DNA of 64,000 nt from Streptomyces musisoli (lineage in GTDB: Bacteria > Actinomycetota > Actinomycetes > Streptomycetales > Streptomycetaceae). A program made the position numbers and the translations under genes. The notes under the pieces were generated by a model that worked only from the letters and a program-made list of their open reading frames with translations, ran no database searches and was not told where the DNA came from. The stretch is taken from positions 248,001 to 312,000 of the forward strand of contig NZ_JAERRH010000002.1 of the NCBI RefSeq assembly GCF_016741855.1, in the 5' to 3' direction. Positions 40,011 to 48,681 of the stretch are shown in pieces (positions within the stretch are counted from its first letter, which is position 1; each line of letters begins with the position of its first letter).

Positions 40011-42038
40011 GTGACCGAGGAAGGTCCGTCGGACGAACAGCTGAGTGCTGAACTGAAGAAGTGGACGGGCGCGTCACCCGCTCTGCATCCGGTCGGTGAA
40101 CTCCTCGACCGGCACTGGGCGGCGGCCTTGGCGTACGCCCGTCTGTGCACCGACGGACCGCGTGCCGCCGGCATGCTCACCACCGCCGCCTTCACCCGGC
40201 TCTTCGGCGCGTCCCTCCGGCAGAACGGCCCGAGCGCCGCCTGGCGGCCCCAACTGCTGGTCGCCGTCCGGCAGATCGCCGCCGAGTGGGACGGGGACGG
40301 CCGACGAGAGCACCTGCACCCCGCCCTGCGCACCGGCACCGGCGCCGGTGAGCGCGCCGCGGCCCGGTTGCTGCCCCCGCCCGGCCGGCGGCTGTTGTCC
40401 CGTGCCTTCCAGCGGGTGCCCGAGATGTCCCGCGCCGTGCTGTGGCACGCCGAGGTCGAGGCCGAGCCCCTGGCCGTGCCCGCCGCGCTGCTCGGCCTGG
40501 ACGAGGAGGACGCCCGCGTCGAGCTTCGCCGGGCCCGTGAACGGCTGCGCGAGGAATGCCTCCAGGCCCATCGCGAGTTCGCCCCCGAGAACGAGTGCCG
40601 GCGCTATCTGCGCATGCTCGACGTGACCTTCCGGCGCGGCGGCACCGAGATCGACCCGGATCTGCGCGAGCACCTGGCCGGCTGCTCCCACTGCGGCCGG
40701 ACCGCCGAGCAACTCGCCCGTTTCAACGACGGCCTGGGGCTCGCGCTCGCCGAGGCGGTCCTCGGCTGGGGCGCCCTCGGCTATCTGGAGTCCCGGGCGG
40801 ACCGCGCCGAGGAGTCCGCCGCACCCGCCCCGGCCGGCCCCGGCGCGCCCGCCGACCGGAACGCCGCCGCGCCCCGGGGCGGGGATGCCGGTGCGCCTCC
40901 GGCCGGGGAGGCCTTCGCGCCCGTCGCATCCGCCGCGCCGCACGGCGGGGCCGCCCCCCGGCCGGCCGGCGGCGGGGGGCCCGGCCGCCGCCGGGCGGGC
41001 GCGTCCTCGGATGCCGCCGAGGGCATCGAACCCGCCCCCGCCTCCCGCCGTTCGCTTCAGCGCGCCGAGTCCGCCTCCTGCCGATCGGCCCAGCGTGCCG
41101 AGTCCGCCTCCCGCCGTTCCCCCCAGCGCGCCGAGTCCGCCTCCCGCCACCCCGAGCAACGCGCGGAACCCGCCACCCGCCGTTCCGCCCAGCGCGCCGC
41201 CCGTCGGGCCCGGCGTCGCAACCTCGCCCTGGCCATCGGCACCGTCGGCGGTCTGGTCGTGCTGCCCCTGGTGCTGTGGTCGGTGCTCGGCTCCGACGGA
41301 ACCCCCGCTTCCGGCGCCGCCGGCCGGCCCTCCCGGACGCCGGGCAAGGACGCGGCCTCACCGGGCGGTTCCTGGGCCGGCGCGCCCACCGAGACGCAGG
41401 GCGCCCTGCGCGGCCGGCTGAACAACACCGCCTCCGGCCTGTGCGTCGACGTCGTCGGCGAGAAGGCCGTCCAGGGCGCCGAGACGGAACTCACCGCCTG
41501 CTCCGCCGACGCGACCCAGCAGTGGACGTACGAGACCGACGGACTGCTGCGCAGCGCCGCCGCACCCGACCTGTGCCTGGACTCCCACCTCGGCTACTCG
41601 GTCCGGCTCGCCCCCTGCGCGGCCACCGGCAGGGCCGCCCGCGACATCCACTACGACTTCACGCTCCAGGGCGCCCTGGTGCCCCGCTGGAATCAGGAGC
41701 TGGCCCTCACCCCGGCCGCCACCGACGGCTCCGGCGCCCTCGTGCTCAAGACCCGCGCCGCGGGCACCGCCCAGCGCTGGTCCGTCGACGCCGCACACGC
41801 GGACCTGCGCATGGAGAACGTCAACTGGGACAGCGACAGCACCCCGGTGCCGGCCGGCGGCGCACCCGGTGGCACCGCCTCCGAGCCGACCGCCCCCGCA
41901 CCGTCCGCGCCGCCGAAGGCCAGTGCGGCGCCTACGCCGACCGCCCCCGCACCCTCGCCGACCGTCACCGCCGACCCGTGCACGGAGCACCCGGAGTACT
42001 GCGGCTGGGGCGGCGGCCGACACCGCCACCGCCACTGA
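40011..42038 (+). CDS. Membrane protein: sigma-like + zinc-finger + TM + ricin lectin (copy 1)
   Basis: 675 residues, GTG start behind GGAGG. Residues about 30-75 resemble sigma region 2 (RHWAAALAYARLCTDGPRAAGMLTTAAFTRLFG). Residues 135-195 resemble region 4 (VPEMSRAVLWHAEVEAEPLAVPAALLGLDEEDARVELRRARERLREE). At 221-228 comes H-x3-C-x2-C (HLAGCSHC), the motif of zinc-binding anti-sigma factors. A disordered linker with 11-residue repeats (RSxQRAESASR, 41047-41200), one membrane helix (about 402-427) and an outside ricin-type beta-trefoil (about 465-600, LCVDVVGEK, QQWTY, LCLDSH) follow. I infer a tethered sigma/anti-sigma sensor of carbohydrate. A paralog lies at 53973-55637. Confidence 0.78.
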   Translation: MTEEGPSDEQLSAELKKWTGASPALHPVGELLDRHWAAALAYARLCTDGPRAAGMLTTAAFTRLFGASLRQNGPSAAWRPQLLVAVRQIAAEWDGDGRREHLHPALRTGTGAGERAAARLLPPPGRRLLSRAFQRVPEMSRAVLWHAEVEAEPLAVPAALLGLDEEDARVELRRARERLREECLQAHREFAPENECRRYLRMLDVTFRRGGTEIDPDLREHLAGCSHCGRTAEQLARFNDGLGLALAEAVLGWGALGYLESRADRAEESAAPAPAGPGAPADRNAAAPRGGDAGAPPAGEAFAPVASAAPHGGAAPRPAGGGGPGRRRAGASSDAAEGIEPAPASRRSLQRAESASCRSAQRAESASRRSPQRAESASRHPEQRAEPATRRSAQRAARRARRRNLALAIGTVGGLVVLPLVLWSVLGSDGTPASGAAGRPSRTPGKDAASPGGSWAGAPTETQGALRGRLNNTASGLCVDVVGEKAVQGAETELTACSADATQQWTYETDGLLRSAAAPDLCLDSHLGYSVRLAPCAATGRAARDIHYDFTLQGALVPRWNQELALTPAATDGSGALVLKTRAAGTAQRWSVDAAHADLRMENVNWDSDSTPVPAGGAPGGTASEPTAPAPSAPPKASAAPTPTAPAPSPTVTADPCTEHPEYCGWGGGRHRHRH

Positions 42039-42245
42039 AGCGGCACCACCACTGCCGCTGAACCGGCAGCTGGCGGCGGAGGAAGGGGCGTCGTCCTCGA
42101 GTCGGGGTGCGGTGGCAGGCGTCGTCGCCGGCCCAGTGGGGTGGCGAGGGCGGGCGTCGGTGTCCCCGGGCCGGGGATGTGACGGTCGCGGCGTCGTCAT
42201 GTCCAGGGCCGGGGCGGTGCGGCGGCGGGTGTCGCCAACCGCGGA

Positions 42246-42764
42246 TCAGGGGCGGTGCGGTGGTGGGGGCGGCATCGTCGTCAGGTCCGGGGCCGGTTCC
42301 GGCCACACCAGCAGCACCGGGCAGGGCGCGTGGTCGACGGCGAACCGTACGGCCGGTCCGAGGCTCTTCGGCCCCAGCCGGGACCGGTCCCCGTCCCGGG
42401 CCAGCACCAGCAGCCCCGCCCCCTCGGCGGCGGCCACCACCTCCCGTTCGACCCGCCCCGACCGCTCCTCGCGCGCGCACGGCCGGCCCAGCCGCTCGGC
42501 CGCCGCGTCGAGCAGAGCCGCCGCCGACGTGCCGCCGAGCGCTTCCAGCCGGTCACCGGGATCCCTGCCCCAGCCCTCGGCCGGGCGGTGCCCCCTCGGG
42601 TGATCGCGCCCGAGCAGTCCGGCGAAGGCCCCGTGCGCCACCGCGGGCACATCGGGTCCGCTCACGTGGAGCAGCACCACCTCGGCGTCGTCCGGCGCAT
42701 GGGCGCGCACGGCGTCCACGCAGGCCGGCCAGGTGCCCTCCACCAGCCAGGCGATCACCCGCAT
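42246..42764 (-). CDS. Universal stress protein (UspA)-like protein
   Basis: 172 residues with one Usp-type alpha/beta domain: MRVIAWLVEGTWPACVDAVRAH, AEVVLLHVSGPDVP, AAALLDAAAERLG, and C-terminal EGAGLLVLARDGDRSRLGPKSLGPAVRFAVDHAPCPVLLVWP. The last block corresponds to the nucleotide-binding G-x2-G-x9-G(S/T) region, here only partly conserved. GGGAGG precedes the ATG at 42764. It follows the ArsB/NhaD-type transporter gene by 29 bp and is probably co-transcribed with it. Confidence 0.85.
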   Translation of the reverse strand: MRVIAWLVEGTWPACVDAVRAHAPDDAEVVLLHVSGPDVPAVAHGAFAGLLGRDHPRGHRPAEGWGRDPGDRLEALGGTSAAALLDAAAERLGRPCAREERSGRVEREVVAAAEGAGLLVLARDGDRSRLGPKSLGPAVRFAVDHAPCPVLLVWPEPAPDLTTMPPPPPHRP

Positions 42765-42793
42765 CCTCGGCCTCCCTCCGCTCCCGCGCACTC

Positions 42794-44047
42794 CTAGAGA
42801 ATCCGCAGCGAACCCCACAGTGCCACCACGGCGACGGCGAGGGAGGAGGGCACGGCGAGCAGACCGAGCCGGGTGAACTCCCCGAGGTCCACGTCGTGCT
42901 CGTGCTGGTGCACGATCCGCCGCCACAGCAGGGTGGCCAGCGACCCGGCGTAGGTGAGGTTCGGGCCGATGTTCACGCCGAGCAGCACCGCGAGCACCGC
43001 CCCCGGCCCGGTGGGCGCCACCAGCGGCAGCAGGACCAGCACCGCGGGCAGATTGTTGATCAGATTGGCCAGCAGTGCGGCCAGCGCGGCGATCCCGAGC
43101 AGCGCGGGCAGCCCGGTGCCGGCCGGCACCACATGCCCGAGGACGTCGGAGAGCCCGTTGTCGACCACCGCGCGCACCACGACGCCCAGCGCCAGGACGA
43201 ACGCCAGGAAGGCGGGGGCCGCCGCCCGTACGACCGTCAGCGGGCTCGCCTTCCGCCGCACCACCGCCCGCCCGGCCAGCGCCAGCGCACCCGCCGCCGC
43301 CACCCAGGCCGGTTCGACGCCGAACGCCGACGCCACCACGAACCCCGCCAGCGTGCAGCCCACGGTCGCCACCGCGAACAGCGGCAGCCGCGGTGCCTCG
43401 CCGGTGCCCCGGTCCGCGGGGGCCGCCGCCGCGAGGTCCCGGGCGAAGAACCACCGGAACACCAGGTACTCGGCGCCGATCGCGGCCAGCCACGGCAGCG
43501 CCATCAGCGCCGCGAACCGGGTGAAGCTCAGCCCGCTCGCCGAGAACGCCAGCAGGTTCGTCAGGTTGGACACCGGCAGCAGCAGCGACGCCGTGTTCGA
43601 CAGATGAGTGCAGGCGTAGACATGCGGCTTGGGCCGTACGCCGGTGCGTGCGGCCGTGGCGAAGACCACCGGCGTGAGCAGCACGATCGTCGCGTCCAGG
43701 CTGAGCACGGCGGTGATGGCCGACGCCAGCGCGAACACCGCCGTCAGCAGCGGCACGGGACGGCCCGCCGCCCACCGGGCCGTCCACGCCCCGCAGGCCT
43801 GGAACAGCCCCTCCACGTCGCAGAAGTGGGCGAGCACCAGCACCGCCGCCAGGAACCCGACCACCGGCCCGAGCCGTTCCGCCTCGGCCCGGGCGTGGTC
43901 GAGCGAGATCGCCCCGGTGGCGACCGCGATTCCGGCGGCGGGTACGGCCATGGCCGCCTCCGGCCATCCGAAGGGCCGTACGACGGCCCAGGCCAGCACG
44001 GCGGCCAGCAGGACGGCGGACAGGGCCTCGGCGAGCGGGGTGTTCAG
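42794..44047 (-). CDS. ArsB/NhaD-type (SLC13-like) membrane transporter
   Basis: About 417 residues and 10-12 membrane helices of the ion-transporter superfamily: VVGFLAAVLVLAHFCDVEGLF, SAITAVLSLDATIVLLTPVVFATA, CTHLSNTASLLLPVSNLTNLLAF and LLANLINNLPAVLVLLPLV. The paired SLDATIVLLTPV and NLINNLPAVL segments are the re-entrant signatures of ArsB/YbiR-type anion or Na+ transporters. The start is odd: CTG at 44047 has GGAAGG at ideal spacing and keeps the first helix. The first ordinary start is GTG at 43999, which would cut it. Substrate unknown; no arsenic genes nearby. Confidence 0.85.
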   Translation of the reverse strand: MNTPLAEALSAVLLAAVLAWAVVRPFGWPEAAMAVPAAGIAVATGAISLDHARAEAERLGPVVGFLAAVLVLAHFCDVEGLFQACGAWTARWAAGRPVPLLTAVFALASAITAVLSLDATIVLLTPVVFATAARTGVRPKPHVYACTHLSNTASLLLPVSNLTNLLAFSASGLSFTRFAALMALPWLAAIGAEYLVFRWFFARDLAAAAPADRGTGEAPRLPLFAVATVGCTLAGFVVASAFGVEPAWVAAAGALALAGRAVVRRKASPLTVVRAAAPAFLAFVLALGVVVRAVVDNGLSDVLGHVVPAGTGLPALLGIAALAALLANLINNLPAVLVLLPLVAPTGPGAVLAVLLGVNIGPNLTYAGSLATLLWRRIVHQHEHDVDLGEFTRLGLLAVPSSLAVAVVALWGSLRIL

Positions 44048-44110
44048 GGTGGGTCCTTCCGGAAGTGATCACACAGGGCCCGCTCATGAAAACAGACGAC
44101 CGGGAACGGA

Positions 44111-45352
44111 CTACGACGACCTGCTGCCCGCCGCGCCCAGGAACTCCGCCCAGCCGCCCGCCGGCGACTGCCCGGGCGACAGGGTGCGCAAGGTGCGCAG
44201 CACCGCCGGGTCCTGCGCCTCCAGCCAGGCCACGAGCTGCTTGAAGGACACGAAGCGCACGTCGTCGTACGCGGCCATCTTCTCGATGGCCTCCTCGACG
44301 GCGTCCATGTAGATGCCGCCGTTCCAGCGTTCGAAGTGGTTGCCGACGAAGAAGGGGGCGCGGTTGCTCTCGTAGGCCCGCCGGAAACCGGCCAGGTAGG
44401 TGTCGCGGGCCTGGGTGCGCCAGACGTCGTACCGCGTGCGGTCGCCGAGCGGGCTGCCGCCCGACTGGTTGTACATCAGGTTGTAGTCCATCGAGAGCAC
44501 TTGGAAGGAGTGCCCGGCGAACGGTATGGACTGGAGCGGGAAGTCCCAGATCCGGCCGCCCTGCACCTTGCCCGGCCAGATCTGGAGACCCCCGGGGGAG
44601 CTGGCGTCGTACTTCCAGCCGAGCGCGGCGGCGGTGGGCAGCAGGGCCGCCTGGCCCTCCAGGCACGGGGTACGGCCGCCGGTCAGCTCCTTGCGGTAGT
44701 CGAAGGGGAGCGGTTCCAGGTCGGTGAAGCCGGTGTTGGTCTTCCAGCGCGTGACGAAGCCCACCGCCTGCTCTATCTCGCTGCGCCACTCCGCCGGGGA
44801 CCAGTTGCGCACTCCGGTCGCGCCGCAGAAGTGCCCGTTGAAGTGGGTGCCGATCTCGTGGCCCTCCAGCCAGGCCGCGCGCACCTGCTGGAGGGTGGCG
44901 TGGATGTGCCGGTCGGCGAGGTAGCCGATGTCGGAGGCGCCGACGGGGTGCTGCGGGGGCCGGTAGAGGTGCTTCTTGGACTCGGGCAGGGTGTAGATGC
45001 CGCTCAGGAAGAACGTCATCTTCGCGCCGTGGTCGGCCGCCACCCGGCGGAACCGGGAGAACAGCCTGTTGCTCAGCTCGCCCGCGCCGTCCCAGGAGAA
45101 CACCACGAACTGCGGTGGCTGCTGCCCCGCCTTCAGCCGGTCCGCCTTCGGCTGGTGCGGCTGGGCGCCGGTGTCGGCGGTGGAGCCGTCGCCGATCGGC
45201 TTCACGGGCCGGGCCTGCGTGGTGCCCTTCCCGTCCGCCGGGTCCGCCGCGCCGGTCCGCAGACCGGTGCCGGAGGAGCAGGCGGCCAGTGTCCCGAGGG
45301 CGCCCGCCGCCGCCCCCGCCGTCAGCACCCGCCTGCGTGAGATCCCGCTCAT
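44111..45352 (-). CDS. Exported polysaccharide deacetylase-like lipoprotein
   Basis: 413 residues with a twin-arginine lipoprotein signal (SRRRVLTAGAAAGALGTLAAC, lipobox LAAC). After a linker comes a NodB-like barrel: QFVVFSWDGAGELSNRLFSRF corresponds to the first motif (normally TFDDG, here SWDGAG) and HEIGTHFNGHFCG to the HxxxH metal site. Ending blocks are APFFVGNHFERWNGGIYMDAVEEAI. The acid in motif one is shifted relative to classic deacetylases, so activity may differ (glycan N-deacetylation or lyase-like binding). It stands alone upstream of the transporter. Confidence 0.88.
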   Translation of the reverse strand: MSGISRRRVLTAGAAAGALGTLAACSSGTGLRTGAADPADGKGTTQARPVKPIGDGSTADTGAQPHQPKADRLKAGQQPPQFVVFSWDGAGELSNRLFSRFRRVAADHGAKMTFFLSGIYTLPESKKHLYRPPQHPVGASDIGYLADRHIHATLQQVRAAWLEGHEIGTHFNGHFCGATGVRNWSPAEWRSEIEQAVGFVTRWKTNTGFTDLEPLPFDYRKELTGGRTPCLEGQAALLPTAAALGWKYDASSPGGLQIWPGKVQGGRIWDFPLQSIPFAGHSFQVLSMDYNLMYNQSGGSPLGDRTRYDVWRTQARDTYLAGFRRAYESNRAPFFVGNHFERWNGGIYMDAVEEAIEKMAAYDDVRFVSFKQLVAWLEAQDPAVLRTLRTLSPGQSPAGGWAEFLGAAGSRSS

Positions 45353-45494
45353 CTTCTCCCCGATTCCCTCGTCGTAGCCCCTTGCGGGACACGTTCGCCG
45401 TACGGTCGACCGGGTTCGATGACCGAAGGCCGGGGAAAGATCGCGGCCGGCGGCGCCTGTTGCCGTGCTGTGACAGTTGTGGCGCCGTCATGAC

Positions 45495-45531
45495 GAACCC
45501 CGCCGCCTCGGGGGTGAGGGCGGCGGGGTTC
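45495..45531 (-). terminator. Hairpin terminator after DUF4232 gene
   Basis: GAACCCCGCCGCC (45495-45507) and GGCGGCGGGGTTC (45519-45531) form a perfect 13-bp stem with an 11-base loop, 20 bp past the stop codon of the minus-strand DUF4232 gene. Confidence 0.75.
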
Positions 45532-45551
45532 GCGCGGAGGGGAGCGCCGGC

Positions 45552-46256
45552 TCAGGGGCCGGTGCCGGGGCCGAGCACCGTCAGCCGCACGGACGAGGCG
45601 TTCCCGGAGACCGGTACCGGGCCGCCCGCCCAGGTCACCCTCAGCGGGTCCCGCTCGTCGGGCGGGGTGACCAGCAGTGCGGCCGGCGTGGCCTGCTTCG
45701 CCCCGCTGACCCCCGGGTTGGAGAAGGTCAGCCCGGACCAGGCGCTCTGCCCGGGCCCGAGCGTCACGCTCACCGGGGAGCCCGGCTCCCGCCGGGGGTC
45801 GGCGCCGAGCTGGCCGCCGGAGCCGTTCACGAAGGCCGCGCCCGGATAGCCGCGCAGGGTGCAGGTGCGGCCGGACTTGTTGGTGAGCACCACGGGGAAG
45901 TTCTCCTGGCCGGCGCCCGGGTCGTTGCGGCCCACGGAGGCGCCCAGCTCGGAGGTGTGGCAGCGGGTACCGCCCGCCGTGGTCGCCGTGCGCGTCGTGC
46001 CCGGGGTCGTACCGGCGCCCGTGGAACCGGTTGTCTTGGGGGCCGAAGCCGAGGCCGACGGGGTGCCGGCCGGCGCGGAGGCCGGGGCGGACACGGAGCC
46101 GCTCTTGCCGTCCTGCGCGGGCGCGGCCGTGCCGGACGCCGTGACCGGCGGGTCGCCGACGTCCTTGCCGTTGCCGCAGGCGGTCAGGAGGCCCAGCACG
46201 GCGACCGTGCCCACGAGCAGGGTCCCGCGCCGCGCGGACCGGGGGGTGTACACCAT
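45552..46256 (-). CDS. DUF4232-domain lipoprotein
   Basis: 234 residues from the ATG at 46256. Signal peptide with lipobox LLTAC (VAVLGLLTACGNG, Cys near residue 27), a long Ser/Thr/Ala/Pro linker, then a DUF4232 domain (TRCHTSELGASVGRNDPGAGQENFPVVLTNKSGRTCTLRGYPGAAFV, ending RLTVLGPG). DUF4232 modules are surface beta-sandwich domains of unknown binding role, common in Streptomyces lipoproteins. An upstream in-frame start (46331) would precede the signal by 25 residues and is unlikely. It follows the Ser/Thr kinase gene on the same strand. Confidence 0.9.
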   Translation of the reverse strand: MVYTPRSARRGTLLVGTVAVLGLLTACGNGKDVGDPPVTASGTAAPAQDGKSGSVSAPASAPAGTPSASASAPKTTGSTGAGTTPGTTRTATTAGGTRCHTSELGASVGRNDPGAGQENFPVVLTNKSGRTCTLRGYPGAAFVNGSGGQLGADPRREPGSPVSVTLGPGQSAWSGLTFSNPGVSGAKQATPAALLVTPPDERDPLRVTWAGGPVPVSGNASSVRLTVLGPGTGP

Positions 46257-46408
46257 GTCGCTCAACACTCCTGGGAAGTCACGGCACACGATCGGGAGGC
46301 GTGCCTGCGGCGCCGGGTGCGCCGTCACCACCGTCCGATGCGCGGACCGTCGGAAAAGTTCGGGACTCGTGGGTTCTTTTCCCCGGACCGCCCCTCGGCA
46401 GGCCCCTT

Positions 46409-47800
46409 TCAGGACACCCGAAGCGAACGGAGTACGCCGTCGGTGGCATCGCCGTCACCCCGCTGGCGTATCTGCACGTACACCTGTGGCCGCGCGGCGC
46501 CGTCCGCCGGTACCAGCGCGGACTCGGTGACCGAGCCGCCGTCCGGGCAGCCGCTCCAGGATCGGACGAGTCCGTGCCAGTCGGCGTCCGTGAACGTGCG
46601 GGCGCCCGTGTAGCGGCAGCCGGCGTGGGCGAGCGCCCTGACCCGGGCCGTGACGTCGCCGGGCGCACCGACCCCGGCGAACACCCCGCTCACCGCCGCA
46701 TCGAGGTCGGACCAGCGGGACAGGTCGTCGGCCACCACGAGTGCCGGCTCGTGTCCCGCGGCCAGCCCGAGCACGTGCGGATCCCAGCCGGAGTCGCGCA
46801 GTTCGCGGGCCCAGCCCGGCGGCACCTCGAGGCTCACCCGCCCGCTCGCGTCCGCGACCCGCACCCCGCCGTCCGCGGTGCCGCCCCGGTGCAGCACCAC
46901 GGTCACCGTGACCGCGGCGGCGGTGGCGGCGAGGACCGCGGCGAGGGCGAGGGTCACCGTGCCGAGCCGGCCGCGCACCCCGTCCAGCCGCCGCGCCGGC
47001 CGCACCGACGACCCCGCGGCCAGCCGGTCCAGCTCGTGCGCGAACGCCAGGGCGCCGGGCCAGCGCCGCGTCCGGTCCGGTTCCAGCGCGCGCAGCAGCG
47101 CCCGCTCCACGTCCTCGCCGAGTTCCGGCCGCAGCCGCCGGGGCGGCTCCACCTTCCCGGGCGGCCCGGGCACGGTCCCGGTGAGCAGCTCGTAGCCGAC
47201 CGCGCCCAGGCTGTAGACGTCCGCCCGCTCGTCGATGCCCTCGCCGGGCTCGGCCTGCTCCGGGGGCTGGTAGCCCGCCGAACCCGCGGCCAGGGTCAGC
47301 ACCGAGGCCTGCGCGAGGCTCTTGGCCAGGCCCAGGTCGGCCAGCAGGACCCGCCGGGTGCCGTCCGGGGCGGTGTGCAGCAGCACGTTGGTCGGCTTGA
47401 TGTCGCGGTGCACGATGCCGGCCTCGTGCAGCGCGGCGGCGCTGCGCGCGGCCTGTGCCGTCAGCGCGAGCGCGTCCCGCACCGGCAGCGGACCGCCCGC
47501 CAGCAGATCGGCGAGGGTGCCGCCGCCCGCGTACTCCATGACGAAGTACGGTCTGCCGTCCGGGAGTTCACCGATGTCGTAGACCTGCACCACGCGGCTG
47601 GAGCCGGCCCGGCGCAGCAGCCGCGCCTCGGACAGGAAACGCTCCCTGATGTCGAGCCGGTGCGCCCAGTTCTCGGCGAGGACCTTGACCGCCACCGGCG
47701 CCTGGAGCTCGGGGTCGTGGGCGAGCCACACCGTGGCGAAGGCGCCGCTGCCCAGCGGCCGTTCGAGGCGGTGGCGGCCGATCCGCTCCAGGGGGTGCAT
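46409..47800 (-). CDS. Membrane Ser/Thr protein kinase (PknB-type)
   Basis: 463 residues. Kinase domain (about 8-265): glycine loop LGSGAFATVW, Lys in VAVKVL, catalytic loop HRDIKPTN, and the metal-binding DFG as DLG (LLADLGLAKS). A single membrane helix (TVTLALAAVLAATAAAVTVTVVL, about residues 285-307) precedes an extracellular region of about 155 residues (SLEVPPGWARELRDSGWDPHVLGL) that has no PASTA repeats. The kinase transmits external or envelope signals. It is divergent, with a 47-bp gap, from an ECF sigma factor gene that it could phosphorylate. Confidence 0.92.
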   Translation of the reverse strand: MHPLERIGRHRLERPLGSGAFATVWLAHDPELQAPVAVKVLAENWAHRLDIRERFLSEARLLRRAGSSRVVQVYDIGELPDGRPYFVMEYAGGGTLADLLAGGPLPVRDALALTAQAARSAAALHEAGIVHRDIKPTNVLLHTAPDGTRRVLLADLGLAKSLAQASVLTLAAGSAGYQPPEQAEPGEGIDERADVYSLGAVGYELLTGTVPGPPGKVEPPRRLRPELGEDVERALLRALEPDRTRRWPGALAFAHELDRLAAGSSVRPARRLDGVRGRLGTVTLALAAVLAATAAAVTVTVVLHRGGTADGGVRVADASGRVSLEVPPGWARELRDSGWDPHVLGLAAGHEPALVVADDLSRWSDLDAAVSGVFAGVGAPGDVTARVRALAHAGCRYTGARTFTDADWHGLVRSWSGCPDGGSVTESALVPADGAARPQVYVQIRQRGDGDATDGVLRSLRVS

Positions 47801-47847
47801 ACGACTATCATGCCTGGCCTGAGATCGACTTGGAGGGGGGCCCTTCC

Positions 47848-48396
47848 GTGCAGGAGCAGGCGCCGATGGAAGACCTCGCCCGGCGTGCCGCGGCCGGTGA
47901 CAGCGCGGCTCTGGACCGGCTGCTGACCGAGATCCGGCCCGAGACGGTGCGCCGCTGCGCGCGCTTCCTGCCCTGCCGGGAGGACGCCGAGGAGGCGGCC
48001 CAGGACGTGCTGCTCCAGGTGGCCCGGCACATCTCCGGCTTCGAGGGCCGCAGCCGCTTCGGTACCTGGCTGTACACCGTCGTCGCCAACTGCTGCCGGC
48101 AGAAGTACCGCGAGCTGAAGCGGCGGGCCGCCGAGCAGCCCGTCGCCATCGAGCCCGCGCACGCCGTCGACCCGCGCACCACCAGCGTCATCGCCGGCTC
48201 CCGGGTGGATCTGCTGGAGGCCCTGGACCGGCTGGAGCGGGAGCATCCGCACCTGGTGGCGCCGCTGGTGTACCGGGACATCTGCCAGCTGGACTACGCC
48301 GAGGCCGCCGAGCGCGCCGGCATCCCGCTCGGCACGCTCAAGTCCCGGCTGCACGAGGCCCGCAAACAGGTACGGCCCTGGCTGACGGCTTCCTGA
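47848..48396 (+). CDS. ECF-type RNA polymerase sigma factor
   Basis: 182 residues; GTG 47848 preceded by GGAGGGGGG. Region 2: LTEIRPETVRRCARFLPCREDAEEAAQDVLLQVARHISGFEGRSRFGTWLYTVVANCCRQKYRE (core-binding and -10 recognition). Region 4: LDYAEAAERAGIPLGTLKSRLHEARKQVR. No anti-sigma gene is adjacent. The divergent Ser/Thr kinase suggests control by phosphorylation, as proposed for ECF43-like factors; that is inference. The 3' end lies in a tandem repeat. Confidence 0.93.
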   Translation: MQEQAPMEDLARRAAAGDSAALDRLLTEIRPETVRRCARFLPCREDAEEAAQDVLLQVARHISGFEGRSRFGTWLYTVVANCCRQKYRELKRRAAEQPVAIEPAHAVDPRTTSVIAGSRVDLLEALDRLEREHPHLVAPLVYRDICQLDYAEAAERAGIPLGTLKSRLHEARKQVRPWLTAS

Positions 48397-48590
48397 GGCC
48401 CGCGGACGGGTGTGGTTCCGGCTGACGGCTTTCGGCGGCTCGCGGACGGGAGTGATTCCGGCTGACGGCTTCCGGAGGCCCGGCCGTCCCGGTTGCGTTC
48501 CGCCGTCTCCGTCCGTTCCGCGGGTCCGGTTGCGTTCCGCCGTCTCCGTCCGTTCCGCGGGGCCGGTTGCGTTCCGCGGCCCCGGATCGT
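48382..48590. repeat. 40-bp and 37-bp tandem repeats at and after the sigma gene end
   Basis: CTGACGGCTTCCTGAGGCCC begins a 40-bp unit (48382-48421) that contains the sigma gene stop codon; it repeats at 48422-48461 and partly at 48462-48482. Next, GGTTGCGTTCCGCCGTCTCC begins a 37-bp unit at 48491, repeated at 48528, with a decayed third copy at 48565. The gap up to 48681 holds no gene. Confidence 0.8.
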
Positions 48591-48681
48591 TCCGTGGTGC
48601 CGTTCCCGGTCTCGTTCCGCGGCCCCGGATCCCTTCCGCCGTGCCGGTTTCCGTTTCCGACCCCGTTCCGCCCGGCCGGTC

